From contig JAIDJS010000273.1 of assembly GCA_029052085.1 (NCBI GenBank), positions 1 through 25,382 on the forward strand: DNA of 25,382 bases, in the 5' to 3' direction. The translations under genes were made by a program, and so were the position numbers. Below, piece by piece: positions 1 through 7,469 of the stretch. The notes beneath the pieces are model-generated. The model was not told the origin of the DNA. It made no database searches and worked only from the letters and a program-made list of their open reading frames with translations. Origin of the DNA: Eubacterium sp. Its GTDB lineage: Bacteria > Bacillota > Clostridia > Oscillospirales > Acutalibacteraceae. Each line of letters begins with the position of its first letter. Position 1 is the stretch's first letter.

Positions 1-79
1 GTAAAATGTCGCATAATATCTAAAAATATTGTAAAATTTGATAGGGAAAATAAAATCACGAAAATATTTTAAATAACTA

Positions 80-108
80 TTGCAAAAATGTAAAGGATAT
101 GGTAAAAT
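80..108 (+). promoter_or_regulatory. Probable sigma-A promoter of spo0A
   Basis: A TTGCAA -35 element at 80-85 and a TAAAAT -10 element at 103-108 are separated by 17 bp. A TG at 100-101 sits one base before the -10, giving an extended -10. The start codon of spo0A lies 31 bp downstream, with AGGAGG-like GGAGGT at 127-132. The rest of 1-139 is very AT-rich with no other clear element. Seen in sequence; function inferred. Confidence 0.6.
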
Positions 109-139
109 TTGTAAAAATTAACACAACGGAGGTTTTATT

Positions 140-910
140 ATGAAAAACAATTTAAGAGTACTTATTGCTGATGATTCAGCAGCTTTCGGCAAAGAGTGCA
201 AGAAAGAGCTTGAAGCAAACGGATTTGATGTCGTGCTTACGGGGAAAGACGGTATGCGTGTAATGACGCTTCTTGATACGCAGCATTTTGATGCTGTACT
301 TATGGACGTGTTTATGTCCAATGCTGACGGAGTGGATGTTCTTGAACATATAACTGCTTCGCTTGCCGAAAAGCCGCTTGTTCTTCTTGTTTCAGCAATG
401 GATAATGCCGAATTCGAGGAACAGATGATAAATGCAGGAGCGGATTATTATTTTATAAAGCCTGTAGCTGCACATTCGGTTGCCAAAAGAATAGAACGCC
501 TTACATCTTGGAAATCCGAAAAGAAAAAGCGTTTGTCGACTGAGTACTCTGAAAATGATATAGATGTAGTTATTTCGGATATTATGCGTCAGATTGGTGT
601 TCCTGCTCATATAAAAGGTTATCAGTATTTAAGAACATCCATTAAACTTTGTGTTGAGGATTCTGAAATGCTCGGCTCTGTAACAAAGCTTCTTTATCCT
701 ACTGTTGCGAAAATGTATAATACAACCTCTTCAAGAGTAGAACGTGCAATCCGTCATGCGATTGAGGTTGCCTGGGACAGAGGCGATGTTGATGTCCTTT
801 CCTCTTATTTCGGTTATACAATCCAGTCGCAAAGGGGTAAGCCTACAAATTCCGAATTCATTGCAATGATTGCCGACAAGCTTAAGCTCTCTATGCGCCA
901 GGGTGCATGA
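140..910 (+). CDS. spo0A: Sporulation master response regulator Spo0A
   Basis: Spo0A is the phosphorelay-fed transcription factor that commits Firmicutes to sporulation; it binds 0A boxes in DNA. At 256 aa it has normal family length. Residues 5-125 form a receiver domain with the acidic pair D11-D12, phospho-acceptor D56, S85 in the Ser/Thr switch position and K107 before a conserved proline. Residues 145-256 form the Spo0A DNA-binding domain, with the hallmark stretches [28 protein letters not shown] and [16 protein letters not shown]. The ATG follows GGAGGT. The gene is monocistronic, with its own promoter and terminator. Its presence predicts an endospore former or a recent descendant of one. 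No key residue is missing. Confidence 0.98.
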   Translation: MKNNLRVLIADDSAAFGKECKKELEANGFDVVLTGKDGMRVMTLLDTQHFDAVLMDVFMSNADGVDVLEHITASLAEKPLVLLVSAMDNAEFEEQMINAGADYYFIKPVAAHSVAKRIERLTSWKSEKKKRLSTEYSENDIDVVISDIMRQIGVPAHIKGYQYLRTSIKLCVEDSEMLGSVTKLLYPTVAKMYNTTSSRVERAIRHAIEVAWDRGDVDVLSSYFGYTIQSQRGKPTNSEFIAMIADKLKLSMRQGA

Positions 911-931
911 TATATTTGATGTAAAAAACGA

Positions 932-960
932 ACTGCTGATTTTATGTCAGCAGTTTTTTT
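932..960 (+). terminator. Intrinsic terminator of spo0A
   Basis: An 8-bp perfect stem, ACTGCTGA (932-939) with TCAGCAGT (947-954), has a 7-nt loop and is followed by a run of T to 960. It lies 22 bp after the spo0A stop codon. Confidence 0.85.
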
Positions 961-1131
961 ATATAATTGTTAAAATATATGCTTGTTGTTTGCGTTATAA
1001 TATCGAGGCACAATATGTAGTATTGCGAGCGGACGCTCATACAAAATATGCTTGTTTAATTTCCTTGTGCAATATTACAGAATTTTTTTGAAAAATATTG
1101 TAAGAAATTACAAATTTTATTGCAAAAAGGC
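961..1131. other. AT-rich gap without a recognisable gene
   Basis: This gap between the spo0A terminator and the rpsJ promoter holds no supported gene. A TATAAT hexamer at 996-1001 has no -35 at a suitable distance. A short GAGC/GCTC hairpin occurs at 1027-1038. The A/T-rich tract just before 1132 could act as an UP element for the ribosomal promoter, which is inference. Confidence 0.5.
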
Positions 1132-1160
1132 TTGACAAGGCGCTTATTATATAATATAAT
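1132..1160 (+). promoter_or_regulatory. Consensus sigma-A promoter of the ribosomal operon
   Basis: Exact TTGACA (1132-1137) and exact TATAAT (1155-1160) hexamers are spaced by 17 bp, with A/T-rich DNA upstream. Transcription should start near 1167, leaving about 330 nt of leader before rpsJ. No equally good promoter was found inside the following 15 kb, so this probably drives most of the cluster. Confidence 0.93.
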
Positions 1161-1166
1161 AGTCAA

Positions 1167-1498
1167 GCGTGTGGAAAAGCGTAATTATATATTTTATATA
1201 TAATTGCCTATTTCTGCACAACCAGATATGCGTTGATGCCGGAGGTGGCGTTCAGTGTGTTTGCTTGCACTGAATGGGAATTTCGGCGGAGTATGTCCGA
1301 TTTTAAACCGGGCGAAATCATACCAGTATTCAGCTACCTACAGGTGACTTGCGAACATCTGCAGTCTGTGGGGATAAGTCTGCGCCCGAGTGATATTGCG
1401 TCATTCGGTTTTTAAAAGAGCAGGTTTGAAACACACGGCAGGGTGGTAAGAAACAACTGGTAAAGTATCGCACCAATATTTTTCAGGAGGAAAAGTAA
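1167..1498 (+). promoter_or_regulatory. Structured leader of the S10 operon
   Basis: This long untranslated leader holds several by-eye hairpins. They include an A/U stem 1181-1207, AUGCC/GGCGU at 1236-1251, UUCAGUG/CACUGAA at 1251-1274, CGGA/UCCG at 1287-1299, GAUUU/AAAUC at 1299-1319, and CAGGUG/CAUCUG at 1341-1361 with one G-U pair. A terminator-like hairpin follows at 1386-1413. Some of these overlap and are alternatives. The AGGAGG of rpsJ is at 1485-1490. Long S10 leaders mediate ribosomal-protein feedback in other bacteria (L4 in Escherichia coli). A similar role here is inference. Confidence 0.65.
1386..1413 (+). terminator. Terminator-like attenuator in the rpsJ leader
   Basis: CCGAGTGA (1386-1393) pairs with TCATTCGG (1401-1408), an 8-bp stem with one G-U pair and a 7-nt loop. 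Five T residues follow at 1409-1413. It lies between the promoter and rpsJ, so it would have to be partly read through or conditionally prevented. The short U-tract suggests partial rather than full termination. Confidence 0.6.
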
Positions 1499-1813
1499 AT
1501 GGCAGCAAGCAAAGTAAAAATCCGCATCAGACTTAAAGGCTATGATCACAACCTTGTTGATCAGGCTGCGGAAAAAATTGTTGAAACTGCAAAGAACACC
1601 GGTGCTCAGGTAAGCGGTCCTATCCCGCTCCCAACTGAGAAAGAGGTTATCACAATCCTTCGTGCCGTTCATAAGTACAAGGACAGCCGTGAGCAGTTTG
1701 AACAGAGAACACACAAAAGACTCATTGACATTCTCAGACCTTCAAACAAAACAGTTGAAGCTTTGACAAGTCTTGAGCTCCCGGCAGGCGTAGACATCGA
1801 AATTAAATTATAA
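1499..1813 (+). CDS. rpsJ: 30S ribosomal protein S10 (uS10)
   Basis: S10 is a head protein of the 30S subunit and, in other bacteria, the NusE partner of NusB in antitermination. The 104-aa product carries the family N-terminus [11 protein letters not shown], the central GPIPLPT turn and the RTHKRLIDI segment. The ATG is 8 nt after AGGAGG (1485-1490). It is the first gene of the cluster and follows a long structured leader, the usual place for S10-operon control. Length is normal for the family. Confidence 0.98.
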   Translation: MAASKVKIRIRLKGYDHNLVDQAAEKIVETAKNTGAQVSGPIPLPTEKEVITILRAVHKYKDSREQFEQRTHKRLIDILRPSNKTVEALTSLELPAGVDIEIKL

Positions 1814-1833
1814 TCGAGTCGCAGCGCGGTCGA

Positions 1834-1868
1834 GGTCAAGTTGGGAAACCAACCAATAACCAAGGAGG
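1834..1868 (+). promoter_or_regulatory. GNRA-type hairpin beside the rplC ribosome binding site
   Basis: GTTGG (1840-1844) and CCAAC (1849-1853) form a 5-bp stem closed by a GAAA tetraloop. An outer GGT (1834-1836)/ACC (1859-1861) pairing is possible, separated by an asymmetric internal loop. The outer helix ends directly before the AAGGAGG (1862-1868) of rplC. Pairing is seen in the sequence; a translational role is inference. Confidence 0.4.
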
Positions 1869-1875
1869 AAAAAAT

Positions 1876-2508
1876 ATGAAAAAAGGTCTAATCGGTAAGA
1901 AAATCGGCATGACTCAGATTTTCACTGCTGAAGGAAAAGTTATTCCTGTAACAGTTGTTGAAGCTGGTCCATGCGTAGTTACCCAGAAAAAGACAATGGA
2001 GAACGATGGCTACGAAGCAGTTCAGGTTGGCTTTGGCGATGTTAAGGTTAACAAAGTGAATAAGCCAATGAAGGGCCACTTCGATAAGAACGGCGTTGCT
2101 CCTAAGAAAACACTTAAAGAGTTCCGTCTTGAAGATTGCTCAGCTCTTAATGTTGGCGATATTATCAAGGCAGATACATTCGCAGAAGGCGAAATCGTAG
2201 ATGTTAAAGGAACTTCAAAGGGCCACGGAACAGCCGGTGCAATTAAGCGTTGGAATTTTTCAAGACTCCGTGAAACACACGGTACAGGTCCTAATGCAAG
2301 ACATCAGGGTTCACTCGGTGCTTGCTCAAGTCCTTCAAGAGTATTTAAGGGCAGAAAAATGGCAGGTCATTACGGTCACGAAACAGTAACAATTCAGAAC
2401 CTCACAGTTGCTAAGGTTGATGCTGAAAACAATCTTATCGCAATCAAGGGTGCTATCCCCGGTCCAAAGGGCGGAATTGTTGTTATCGCAGACGCAGTTA
2501 AAGCTTAA
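1876..2508 (+). CDS. rplC: 50S ribosomal protein L3 (uL3)
   Basis: L3 is an early-assembly 23S rRNA binder whose loop reaches toward the peptidyl-transferase centre. The 210-aa product begins with the family signature [15 protein letters not shown]. It also has the conserved central KGHGTAG and [23 protein letters not shown] regions that form the loop. The ATG is preceded by AAGGAGG at 1862-1868. The 62-bp gap from rpsJ is longer than most in this cluster and contains a small hairpin. Length is normal. Confidence 0.98.
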   Translation: MKKGLIGKKIGMTQIFTAEGKVIPVTVVEAGPCVVTQKKTMENDGYEAVQVGFGDVKVNKVNKPMKGHFDKNGVAPKKTLKEFRLEDCSALNVGDIIKADTFAEGEIVDVKGTSKGHGTAGAIKRWNFSRLRETHGTGPNARHQGSLGACSSPSRVFKGRKMAGHYGHETVTIQNLTVAKVDAENNLIAIKGAIPGPKGGIVVIADAVKA

Positions 2509-2526
2509 CGAAAGGAGAGATAAATA

Positions 2527-3150
2527 ATGGCACAGGTTCAGGTTTATAACCAGGAAGGTCGTAAGACTTCAAAATTAGAACTTGCAGATTCAGTATTCGG
2601 CATTGAGCCAAATAAGAATGCAATGCATCTTGCAGTTGTCAGCTATCTTGCTGCACAGCGTCAGGGCACACAGTCAACTCTCACTCGTTCAGAAGTATCT
2701 GGTGGCGGTGCTAAGCCTTGGAGACAGAAGGGTACAGGTCGTGCTCGTCAGGGTTCAACAAGAAGCCCACAGTGGACACACGGCGGTATTGCTCTTGGTC
2801 CTAAGCCAAGAAAGTATAAAGTAACTTTAAACAAGAAAGTAAAAAGACTTGCTATGAAGTCTGCGCTTTCAAGCAAGGTTGCTGAATCAGAAATGATGAT
2901 TCTTAATAAGTTAGAGCTTGAAGAAATCAAAACCAAAGCTATGGTTGAGGTTTTCACAAAGCTTAAAACAGGAAAGAAAGTTCTTCTTGTTCTTCCTGAA
3001 AACAATGATGTAATCTACAAGAGTGCTCGTAACATTGAGGGCGTTAAGGTAGTTACAGTGAACACACTTTGTGTTTATGATATTCTTAACTGCAGCAACA
3101 TTGTTGTACTTAAGGATGCAGCAAAGAAAATTGAGGAGGTATATGCATAA
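2527..3150 (+). CDS. rplD: 50S ribosomal protein L4 (uL4)
   Basis: L4 is an early-assembly 50S protein with an extended loop lining the exit tunnel. In gammaproteobacteria it also represses its own operon through the S10 leader. The 207-aa product has the conserved loop GGGAKPWRQKGTGRARQG followed by SPQWTHGGIALGP. The start is an ATG after AAAGGAGAG. Its stop overlaps the rplW start by one base (TAATG), so the two are probably translationally coupled. L4 is an obvious candidate ligand for the long leader upstream, but that is untested. Confidence 0.98.
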   Translation: MAQVQVYNQEGRKTSKLELADSVFGIEPNKNAMHLAVVSYLAAQRQGTQSTLTRSEVSGGGAKPWRQKGTGRARQGSTRSPQWTHGGIALGPKPRKYKVTLNKKVKRLAMKSALSSKVAESEMMILNKLELEEIKTKAMVEVFTKLKTGKKVLLVLPENNDVIYKSARNIEGVKVVTVNTLCVYDILNCSNIVVLKDAAKKIEEVYA

Positions 3151-3446
3151 TGAAAACTGCTCAGGATATTATTCTTAAGCCAATCATTACAGAAGAGTCT
3201 ATGACCGGTATTATGGTAAAGAAATATACCTTCAAGGTTGCTAAGGATGCAAACAAAATTGAAATCGCAAAGGCTATTGAAACTGTTTTCCCTGGAACTA
3301 AGGTTCTTAAGGTAAACACAATGAATGTTCGTGGTCATGAGCGTCGTCAGGGTATCCACAGTGGCTACACTCCATCATGGAAAAAGGCTATTGTTACTCT
3401 TACAGAAGATTCAAAGGAAATTGAATTCTTCAATGATATGATGTAA
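3150..3446 (+). CDS. rplW: 50S ribosomal protein L23 (uL23)
   Basis: L23 sits at the tunnel exit, where trigger factor, SRP and SecY dock. The 98-aa product shows the family opening ILKPIITEESM, then KYTFKVAKDANKIEIAKAIE and the basic tail region RRQGIHSGYTPSWKKAIVTL. It overlaps rplD by one base, with GAGGAGGT at 3133-3140. The 105-bp gap to rplB is one of the larger gaps in the cluster. Confidence 0.97.
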   Translation: MKTAQDIILKPIITEESMTGIMVKKYTFKVAKDANKIEIAKAIETVFPGTKVLKVNTMNVRGHERRQGIHSGYTPSWKKAIVTLTEDSKEIEFFNDMM

Positions 3447-3486
3447 TCATAACCCTTATATAAATAGTATAGCGAAAATGAGAATA

Positions 3487-3543
3487 TTTCGGATGATGAG
3501 GTATGATGAGTGCCATCTCATCGCAAAGTTATCCGGAAAGGAG
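3487..3543 (+). promoter_or_regulatory. Nested stem-loop overlapping the rplB ribosome binding site
   Basis: TTTCGGAT (3487-3494) pairs with ATCCG-G-AAA (3531-3539, one bulged G). It encloses GATGAG (3505-3510) paired with CTCATC (3517-3522). A second GATGAG copy at 3495-3500 could replace the first. The 3' arm shares AAA (3537-3539) with the rplB Shine-Dalgarno AAAGGAG (3537-3543). Pairing is seen; regulation is inferred. Confidence 0.45.
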
Positions 3544-3551
3544 AAATAATT

Positions 3552-4385
3552 ATGGCAATAAAGAATTATAAGCCGACTACTCCTTCAAGAAGAAATATGT
3601 CGGTTACAGATTATTCTTCCCTCTCAAAAGTTGCTCCTGAAAGATCTTTGCTTGAACCACTCAGCAAAAAATCAGGCCGTAACTCTTACGGAAGAATCAC
3701 TGTTCGTCATCGCGGTGGCGGAAACAGAAGAAAATATCGTGTTATCGATTTCAAAAGACAGAAATTTGATATTCCTGCAGAGGTTAAAACAATCGAATAC
3801 GATCCAAACCGTTCAGCTCATATTGCTCTTATTCAGTATGAGGATGGTGTAAAGAGCTATATCATTGCTCCTGAGGGTCTTAAGGTTGGTGCAACAGTTG
3901 TTGCAGGTCCTAATGCAGATATTGTTGCAGGTAATGCTCTTCCTCTTAAGAACATTCCTGTTGGTACAATCGTTCACAATGTAGAGCTTTATCCGGGCAG
4001 AGGTGCTCAGCTTGCTCGTTCAGCAGGTAACAGCGCTCAGCTTATGGCTCTCGAAGGTCCATATGCACTCCTCAGACTTCCGTCCGGCGAGCTTCGCAAT
4101 GTTCCTTGTGATTGTATGGCAACCGTTGGCGTTGTTGGCAACACTGACCACGCTAATGTTAAAATCGGTAAAGCCGGCCGTAAGCGCAATATGGGCTGGC
4201 GTCCGACAGTTCGTGGTTCTGTTATGAACCCGAATGACCATCCACACGGTGGTGGTGAAGGTAAATCACCAATCGGTAGACCGGGACCTGTTACTCCTTG
4301 GGGTAAACCTGCTCTTGGCTACAAGACACGCAATAAGAAAAAAGCGTCTAACAAGATGATCGTAAGACGCCGCAACGGCAAATAA
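3552..4385 (+). CDS. rplB: 50S ribosomal protein L2 (uL2)
   Basis: L2 binds 23S rRNA near the peptidyl-transferase centre and supports subunit association. I chose ATG 3552 (277 aa, start MAIKNYKP) because it lies 8 nt after AAAGGAG and gives the normal family length. An in-frame GTG at 3510 would add 14 residues and has no ribosome binding site. The conserved [12 protein letters not shown] region and the C-terminal [14 protein letters not shown] motif, which holds the functionally important histidine, are present. The upstream gap folds into a nested stem-loop. Confidence 0.98.
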   Translation: MAIKNYKPTTPSRRNMSVTDYSSLSKVAPERSLLEPLSKKSGRNSYGRITVRHRGGGNRRKYRVIDFKRQKFDIPAEVKTIEYDPNRSAHIALIQYEDGVKSYIIAPEGLKVGATVVAGPNADIVAGNALPLKNIPVGTIVHNVELYPGRGAQLARSAGNSAQLMALEGPYALLRLPSGELRNVPCDCMATVGVVGNTDHANVKIGKAGRKRNMGWRPTVRGSVMNPNDHPHGGGEGKSPIGRPGPVTPWGKPALGYKTRNKKKASNKMIVRRRNGK

Positions 4386-4404
4386 GAAGAAAGGAGAAGA
4401 TTAA

Positions 4405-4677
4405 ATGAGTAGAAGTACTAAAAAAGGACCTTATGTAGAAGCCAGTCTTTTCAAAAAGGTTGAGGCTCTTAACGAAAAGGGCGACAAGCAGGTTATCAAA
4501 ACCTGGTCAAGAAGTTCAACAATCTTCCCTGAATTCGTAGGACACACATTTGCTGTTCACGACGGAAGAAAGCATGTTCCTGTATATGTAACAGAGGATA
4601 TGGTTGGTCACAAGCTCGGTGAGTTTGCTCCAACAAGAACATTCCGCGGCCATGCAGGCGCAAAAACATCAAGATAA
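4405..4677 (+). CDS. rpsS: 30S ribosomal protein S19 (uS19)
   Basis: S19 is a 30S head protein that pairs with S13 and contacts 16S rRNA and the intersubunit bridge. The 90-aa product starts [12 protein letters not shown]. It contains [13 protein letters not shown], the [11 protein letters not shown] strand and the terminal [14 protein letters not shown] motif, all typical. The ATG follows AAAGGAGAAG. It is spaced 19 bp after rplB. Confidence 0.98.
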   Translation: MSRSTKKGPYVEASLFKKVEALNEKGDKQVIKTWSRSSTIFPEFVGHTFAVHDGRKHVPVYVTEDMVGHKLGEFAPTRTFRGHAGAKTSR

Positions 4678-4696
4678 GCGAAAGGAGATTTAAACT

Positions 4697-5035
4697 ATGG
4701 AAGCAACAGCTAAAGCAACATACGTTCGTATATCTCCACGCAAGGTGCAGATTGTGCTTGATTTAATCAGAAATCAGCCTTGTGATAAGGCAATGGCTAT
4801 TCTTCAGTACACACCAAAGGCTGCAACAGAGCCTCTTATGAAGCTCCTTAAATCAGCAATGGCAAACGCTGAGAATAACAATAATATGGACGTATCAAGA
4901 TTATATGTAAGTTTCTGCAATGTAACTGCAGGCCCAACTCTTAAGAGAATTCAGCCAAGAGCTCAGGGCAGAGCTTACAGAATTAATAAAAGAACATCAC
5001 ACATTACCATTACCGTTAAGGAAATGGAAGACTAA
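4697..5035 (+). CDS. rplV: 50S ribosomal protein L22 (uL22)
   Basis: L22 contributes its long beta hairpin to the wall of the nascent-chain exit tunnel, next to L4. The 112-aa product has the N-terminal YVRISPRKVQIVLDLIR segment and the C-terminal hairpin region GPTLKRIQPRAQGRAYRI, followed by SHITITV. Macrolide resistance changes in other bacteria map to this hairpin; nothing unusual is seen here. The ATG follows AAAGGAG. Confidence 0.98.
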   Translation: MEATAKATYVRISPRKVQIVLDLIRNQPCDKAMAILQYTPKAATEPLMKLLKSAMANAENNNNMDVSRLYVSFCNVTAGPTLKRIQPRAQGRAYRINKRTSHITITVKEMED

Positions 5036-5052
5036 GCAGGAGGAAAAGTTAG

Positions 5053-5769
5053 ATGGGACAGAAATGTAATCCAACCGGTTTAAGAATCGGTGTTATCAAA
5101 AACTGGGACTCCCGCTGGTATGCAAAAAAGGGTGACTTTGCAAATACTCTTATTGATGATCATAATCTTCGTGAGTATCTTCTTGACACTCTTAAGAGCG
5201 CAGGTGTTCCTAAAGTTGAAATTGAAAGAGATGCTAAGCGTGTAAGAATCAACATCCATTGTGCAAAGCCGGGTATGGTTATCGGTAAGCAGGGTGCTGA
5301 AATTGAAAAGCTTAAGGCTATTTGTGCTAAGAAATTAGGTAAAAGCGTTGATGAGGTTTTCATTAACATTATCGAAATCAAGCAGCCTGATCTTAATTCT
5401 ATTCTTGTTGCACAGAGCATCGCAACACAGCTTGAAAAGCGTGTATCATTCCGCCGTGCAGTTAAGCAGGCTATCCGCAATACAATGAGACTTGGTGCTC
5501 GTGGTATTAAGGTTCAGGTTTCAGGCCGTATCGGCGGAGCAGAAATTGCTCGTACTGAAACTTATAAAGAAGGCACTATCCCGCTTCAGACAATCCGTGC
5601 TGATATCGATTATGGCACAGCAGAAGCTGCTACAACCTATGGCCGTATCGGTGTTAAGGTTTGGATTTATCAGGGCGAAGTTCTTCGTGAGTCAAGAAAT
5701 AAGGCTCCAAGAAAAAGATTTAACAACAATCGCCGCAGGGATAATCGTAAGGAAGGAGGAAATCAGTAA
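5053..5769 (+). CDS. rpsC: 30S ribosomal protein S3 (uS3)
   Basis: S3 lies at the mRNA entry channel of the 30S head. The 238-aa product opens with [13 protein letters not shown]. It holds a type II KH domain with GKQG at residues 78-81, and a C-terminal S3 domain with [12 protein letters not shown]. The C-terminal tail is rich in Arg and Asn (residues about 218-238), as in many Firmicutes. Its stop overlaps the rplP start by one base, and the rplP ribosome binding site GGAAGGAGG lies inside this gene. Confidence 0.98.
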   Translation: MGQKCNPTGLRIGVIKNWDSRWYAKKGDFANTLIDDHNLREYLLDTLKSAGVPKVEIERDAKRVRINIHCAKPGMVIGKQGAEIEKLKAICAKKLGKSVDEVFINIIEIKQPDLNSILVAQSIATQLEKRVSFRRAVKQAIRNTMRLGARGIKVQVSGRIGGAEIARTETYKEGTIPLQTIRADIDYGTAEAATTYGRIGVKVWIYQGEVLRESRNKAPRKRFNNNRRRDNRKEGGNQ

Positions 5770-6191
5770 TGCTCTTACCTAAGCGTGTTAAACACCGTAA
5801 GCAGCACAGAGGTCGTATGACCGGTGAGGCTACAAGAGGAAATAAAGTAACATACGGTCAGTTTGGTCTTCAGGCTACAGAGCCTGCATGGATTACAGCC
5901 GCTCAGATAGAGGCTGCCCGTGTTGCCATGACCCGTTATACAAAGCGTGGCGGTCAGGTTTGGATTAAGATTTTCCCCGACAAGCCAATTACAGCCAGAC
6001 CTGCTGATACCCGTATGGGTAAAGGTAAAGGTAATGTTGACTACTGGGTAGCAGTAGTTAAGCCGGGCAGAGTTATGTTTGAGCTCGCAGGCGTTGATGA
6101 AACTGTTGCTCGTGAGGCTATGCGTCTTGCAGCAAACAAGCTTCCTATCAAGTGCAAATTCATAGTTAAAGAAGAGGGAGGAGAGCAGTAA
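5769..6191 (+). CDS. rplP: 50S ribosomal protein L16 (uL16)
   Basis: L16 is a late-assembly protein near the A site and central protuberance. The 140-aa product begins [17 protein letters not shown]. It has the conserved [18 protein letters not shown] and [16 protein letters not shown] motifs. The start codon overlaps the rpsC stop by one base, and its own stop overlaps the rpmC start by one base. This suggests a translationally coupled rpsC-rplP-rpmC trio. Confidence 0.98.
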   Translation: MLLPKRVKHRKQHRGRMTGEATRGNKVTYGQFGLQATEPAWITAAQIEAARVAMTRYTKRGGQVWIKIFPDKPITARPADTRMGKGKGNVDYWVAVVKPGRVMFELAGVDETVAREAMRLAANKLPIKCKFIVKEEGGEQ

Positions 6192-6394
6192 TGAAAGCAG
6201 CAGAAATAAAAGCTTTAAGCGCTGAACAGCGTACAGCTAAGCTTGCAGAGCTTAAGGAAGAACTTTTTAATCTTCATTTCCAGCAGGCTATCAATCAGCT
6301 CGATAACCCTATGAGAATAAAAGCAGTCAAGAAGGATATCGCTCGTATCAAAACAGTTGAACGCGAAATCGAACTTGCTGGCTCAAATTCTTAA
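6191..6394 (+). CDS. rpmC: 50S ribosomal protein L29 (uL29)
   Basis: L29 is a small helical protein near the tunnel exit, beside L23. The 67-aa product is mostly two helices, with the typical [14 protein letters not shown] segment and [17 protein letters not shown]. Its ATG shares one base with the rplP stop; GGGAGGAG lies just upstream within rplP. Length is normal. Confidence 0.97.
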   Translation: MKAAEIKALSAEQRTAKLAELKEELFNLHFQQAINQLDNPMRIKAVKKDIARIKTVEREIELAGSNS

Positions 6395-6412
6395 GATAGG
6401 AGGTAGTTTATT

Positions 6413-6670
6413 ATGAGCGAAAGAAACCTCAGAAAAACAAGAGTTGGTGTTGTTTCAAGCGATAAAATGGATAAAACCGTTGTTGTTACAATTAAAGACA
6501 AGGTTCGTCATCCGCTTTATGGCAAAATCATCAACCGTACAGTTAAGTACAAAGCACACGATGAAGAAAACACTTGCGGTGTAGGCGATAAGGTTCTTAT
6601 TATGGAAACTCGCCCAATGAGCAAGGACAAGAGATGGCGTGTGGTTGAAATCATTGAAAAGGCAAAGTAA
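6413..6670 (+). CDS. rpsQ: 30S ribosomal protein S17 (uS17)
   Basis: S17 is an early-assembly, OB-fold 30S protein. The 85-aa product has [27 protein letters not shown] and the [22 protein letters not shown] strand, which are diagnostic. AGGAGGT precedes the ATG. It is the last gene of the S10-type block. A 93-bp gap follows, matching the S10/spc operon boundary of other bacteria, though without a convincing terminator or promoter. Confidence 0.98.
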   Translation: MSERNLRKTRVGVVSSDKMDKTVVVTIKDKVRHPLYGKIINRTVKYKAHDEENTCGVGDKVLIMETRPMSKDKRWRVVEIIEKAK

Positions 6671-6715
6671 TCATTACGAATTACAAGCTTTTAATAATTA
6701 GTTTAAAAAATAATA

Positions 6716-6745
6716 ACTGCAAGATGCAAAGTGTTATTTTGCAGT
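6716..6745 (+). promoter_or_regulatory. Two mutually exclusive hairpins before rplN
   Basis: ACTGCAA (6716-6722) can pair with TTGCAGT (6739-6745). Alternatively TGCAAA (6725-6730) can pair with TTTGCA (6738-6743). Both use the same 3' arm, and only a few bases separate it from the GGAGG of rplN at 6751-6755. No U-tract follows, so this is not an intrinsic terminator. A weak TTACAA-17-TAAAAA match at 6681-6709 is not a convincing promoter. Confidence 0.35.
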
Positions 6746-6763
6746 ACGAAGGAGGAAAATGCT

Positions 6764-7132
6764 GTGATACAACAGGAAAGTCGTCTTAAGGTTGCAGACA
6801 ACACAGGTGCTAAAGAAATTCTTTGCATTCGTGTTCTCGGCGGCTCAGGAAGAAGATATGCCAACATTGGCGATGTTATTGTAGCAAGCGTAAAAAAGGC
6901 TGCTCCAAACGGCGTTGTTAAAAAAGGCGAAGTTGTTAAAGCAGTCATCGTTCGTACAACTAAAGGTGTACGTCGTGACGACGGTCAGTACATTCGTTTT
7001 GATGAAAATGCTGCCGTAATTATCAGGGAAGATAGAACTACCCGTGGCACCCGTATTTTTGGACCGGTAGCAAGAGAGCTTCGTGATAAGGATTATATGA
7101 AGATTCTCTCTCTCGCTCCGGAAGTACTTTAA
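6764..7132 (+). CDS. rplN: 50S ribosomal protein L14 (uL14)
   Basis: L14 forms intersubunit bridges and is the docking site of the silencing factor RsfS in other bacteria. I chose the GTG at 6764 (122 aa, start [17 protein letters not shown]), which lies 8 nt after GGAGG (6751-6755) and matches the normal L14 length. An in-frame ATG at 6731 would add 11 atypical residues upstream of that site. [16 protein letters not shown] and [14 protein letters not shown] are characteristic. It opens the spc-type block after a 93-bp gap. Confidence 0.97.
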   Translation: MIQQESRLKVADNTGAKEILCIRVLGGSGRRYANIGDVIVASVKKAAPNGVVKKGEVVKAVIVRTTKGVRRDDGQYIRFDENAAVIIREDRTTRGTRIFGPVARELRDKDYMKILSLAPEVL

Positions 7133-7147
7133 TGGAGGTGCTGAATT

Positions 7148-7450
7148 ATGAGTAAAATGTTTGTTAAAACCGGAGATACCGTAGTGGTTCTCAGCGGTAA
7201 ATCAAAGGGCGTTAAGGGCGAAGTTATCGCTGTTAGTCCAAAAGAGGGCAAGGTTATTGTTAAGAATGTTAACAAGGTAACTAAGCATGTTAAACCTCGT
7301 AAGATGGGCGATCAGGGCGGACTTATCGAAGTTGAATCAGCTCTTTACGCTTCAAAAGTACAGCTTGTATGTCCTAAATGCAACGAGGCAACTCGTGTAG
7401 GACATAAGGATGGCAGCCGTGTTTGTAAGAAATGCGGTAATGAATTTTAA
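7148..7450 (+). CDS. rplX: 50S ribosomal protein L24 (uL24), zinc-ribbon form
   Basis: L24 initiates 50S assembly by binding 23S rRNA domain I near the tunnel exit. The 100-aa product has an N-terminal KOW fold (residues 5-40, with GDTVVVLSGKSKG) and the VNKVTKHVKP segment. The C-terminal tail carries two CxxC pairs, C75/C78 and C93/C96, which should bind zinc. Many L24 proteins lack this set, while it recurs in some Firmicutes. The ATG follows TGGAGGT. Confidence 0.97.
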   Translation: MSKMFVKTGDTVVVLSGKSKGVKGEVIAVSPKEGKVIVKNVNKVTKHVKPRKMGDQGGLIEVESALYASKVQLVCPKCNEATRVGHKDGSRVCKKCGNEF

Positions 7451-7469
7451 GTAAGGGAGGAACATAACA

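Noticed and set aside
870..1091. 73-codon frame overlapping the end of spo0A
   Set aside because: It runs through the spo0A terminator, starts inside spo0A in another frame, and has no ribosome binding site.
1233..1415. 60-codon reading frame in the rpsJ leader
   Set aside because: No ribosome binding site at a useful distance, no recognisable protein pattern, and it covers hairpins including the terminator-like stem. It could in principle be a leader peptide, but nothing supports translation.
3510..3551. Upstream GTG extension of rplB
   Set aside because: Adds 14 residues not seen in L2 proteins, lacks a ribosome binding site and lies in the structured gap.
6681..6709. TTACAA-17-TAAAAA as a spc operon promoter
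   Set aside because: Weak match at both hexamers in an AT-rich gap; continuous transcription from the rpsJ promoter explains rplN without it.
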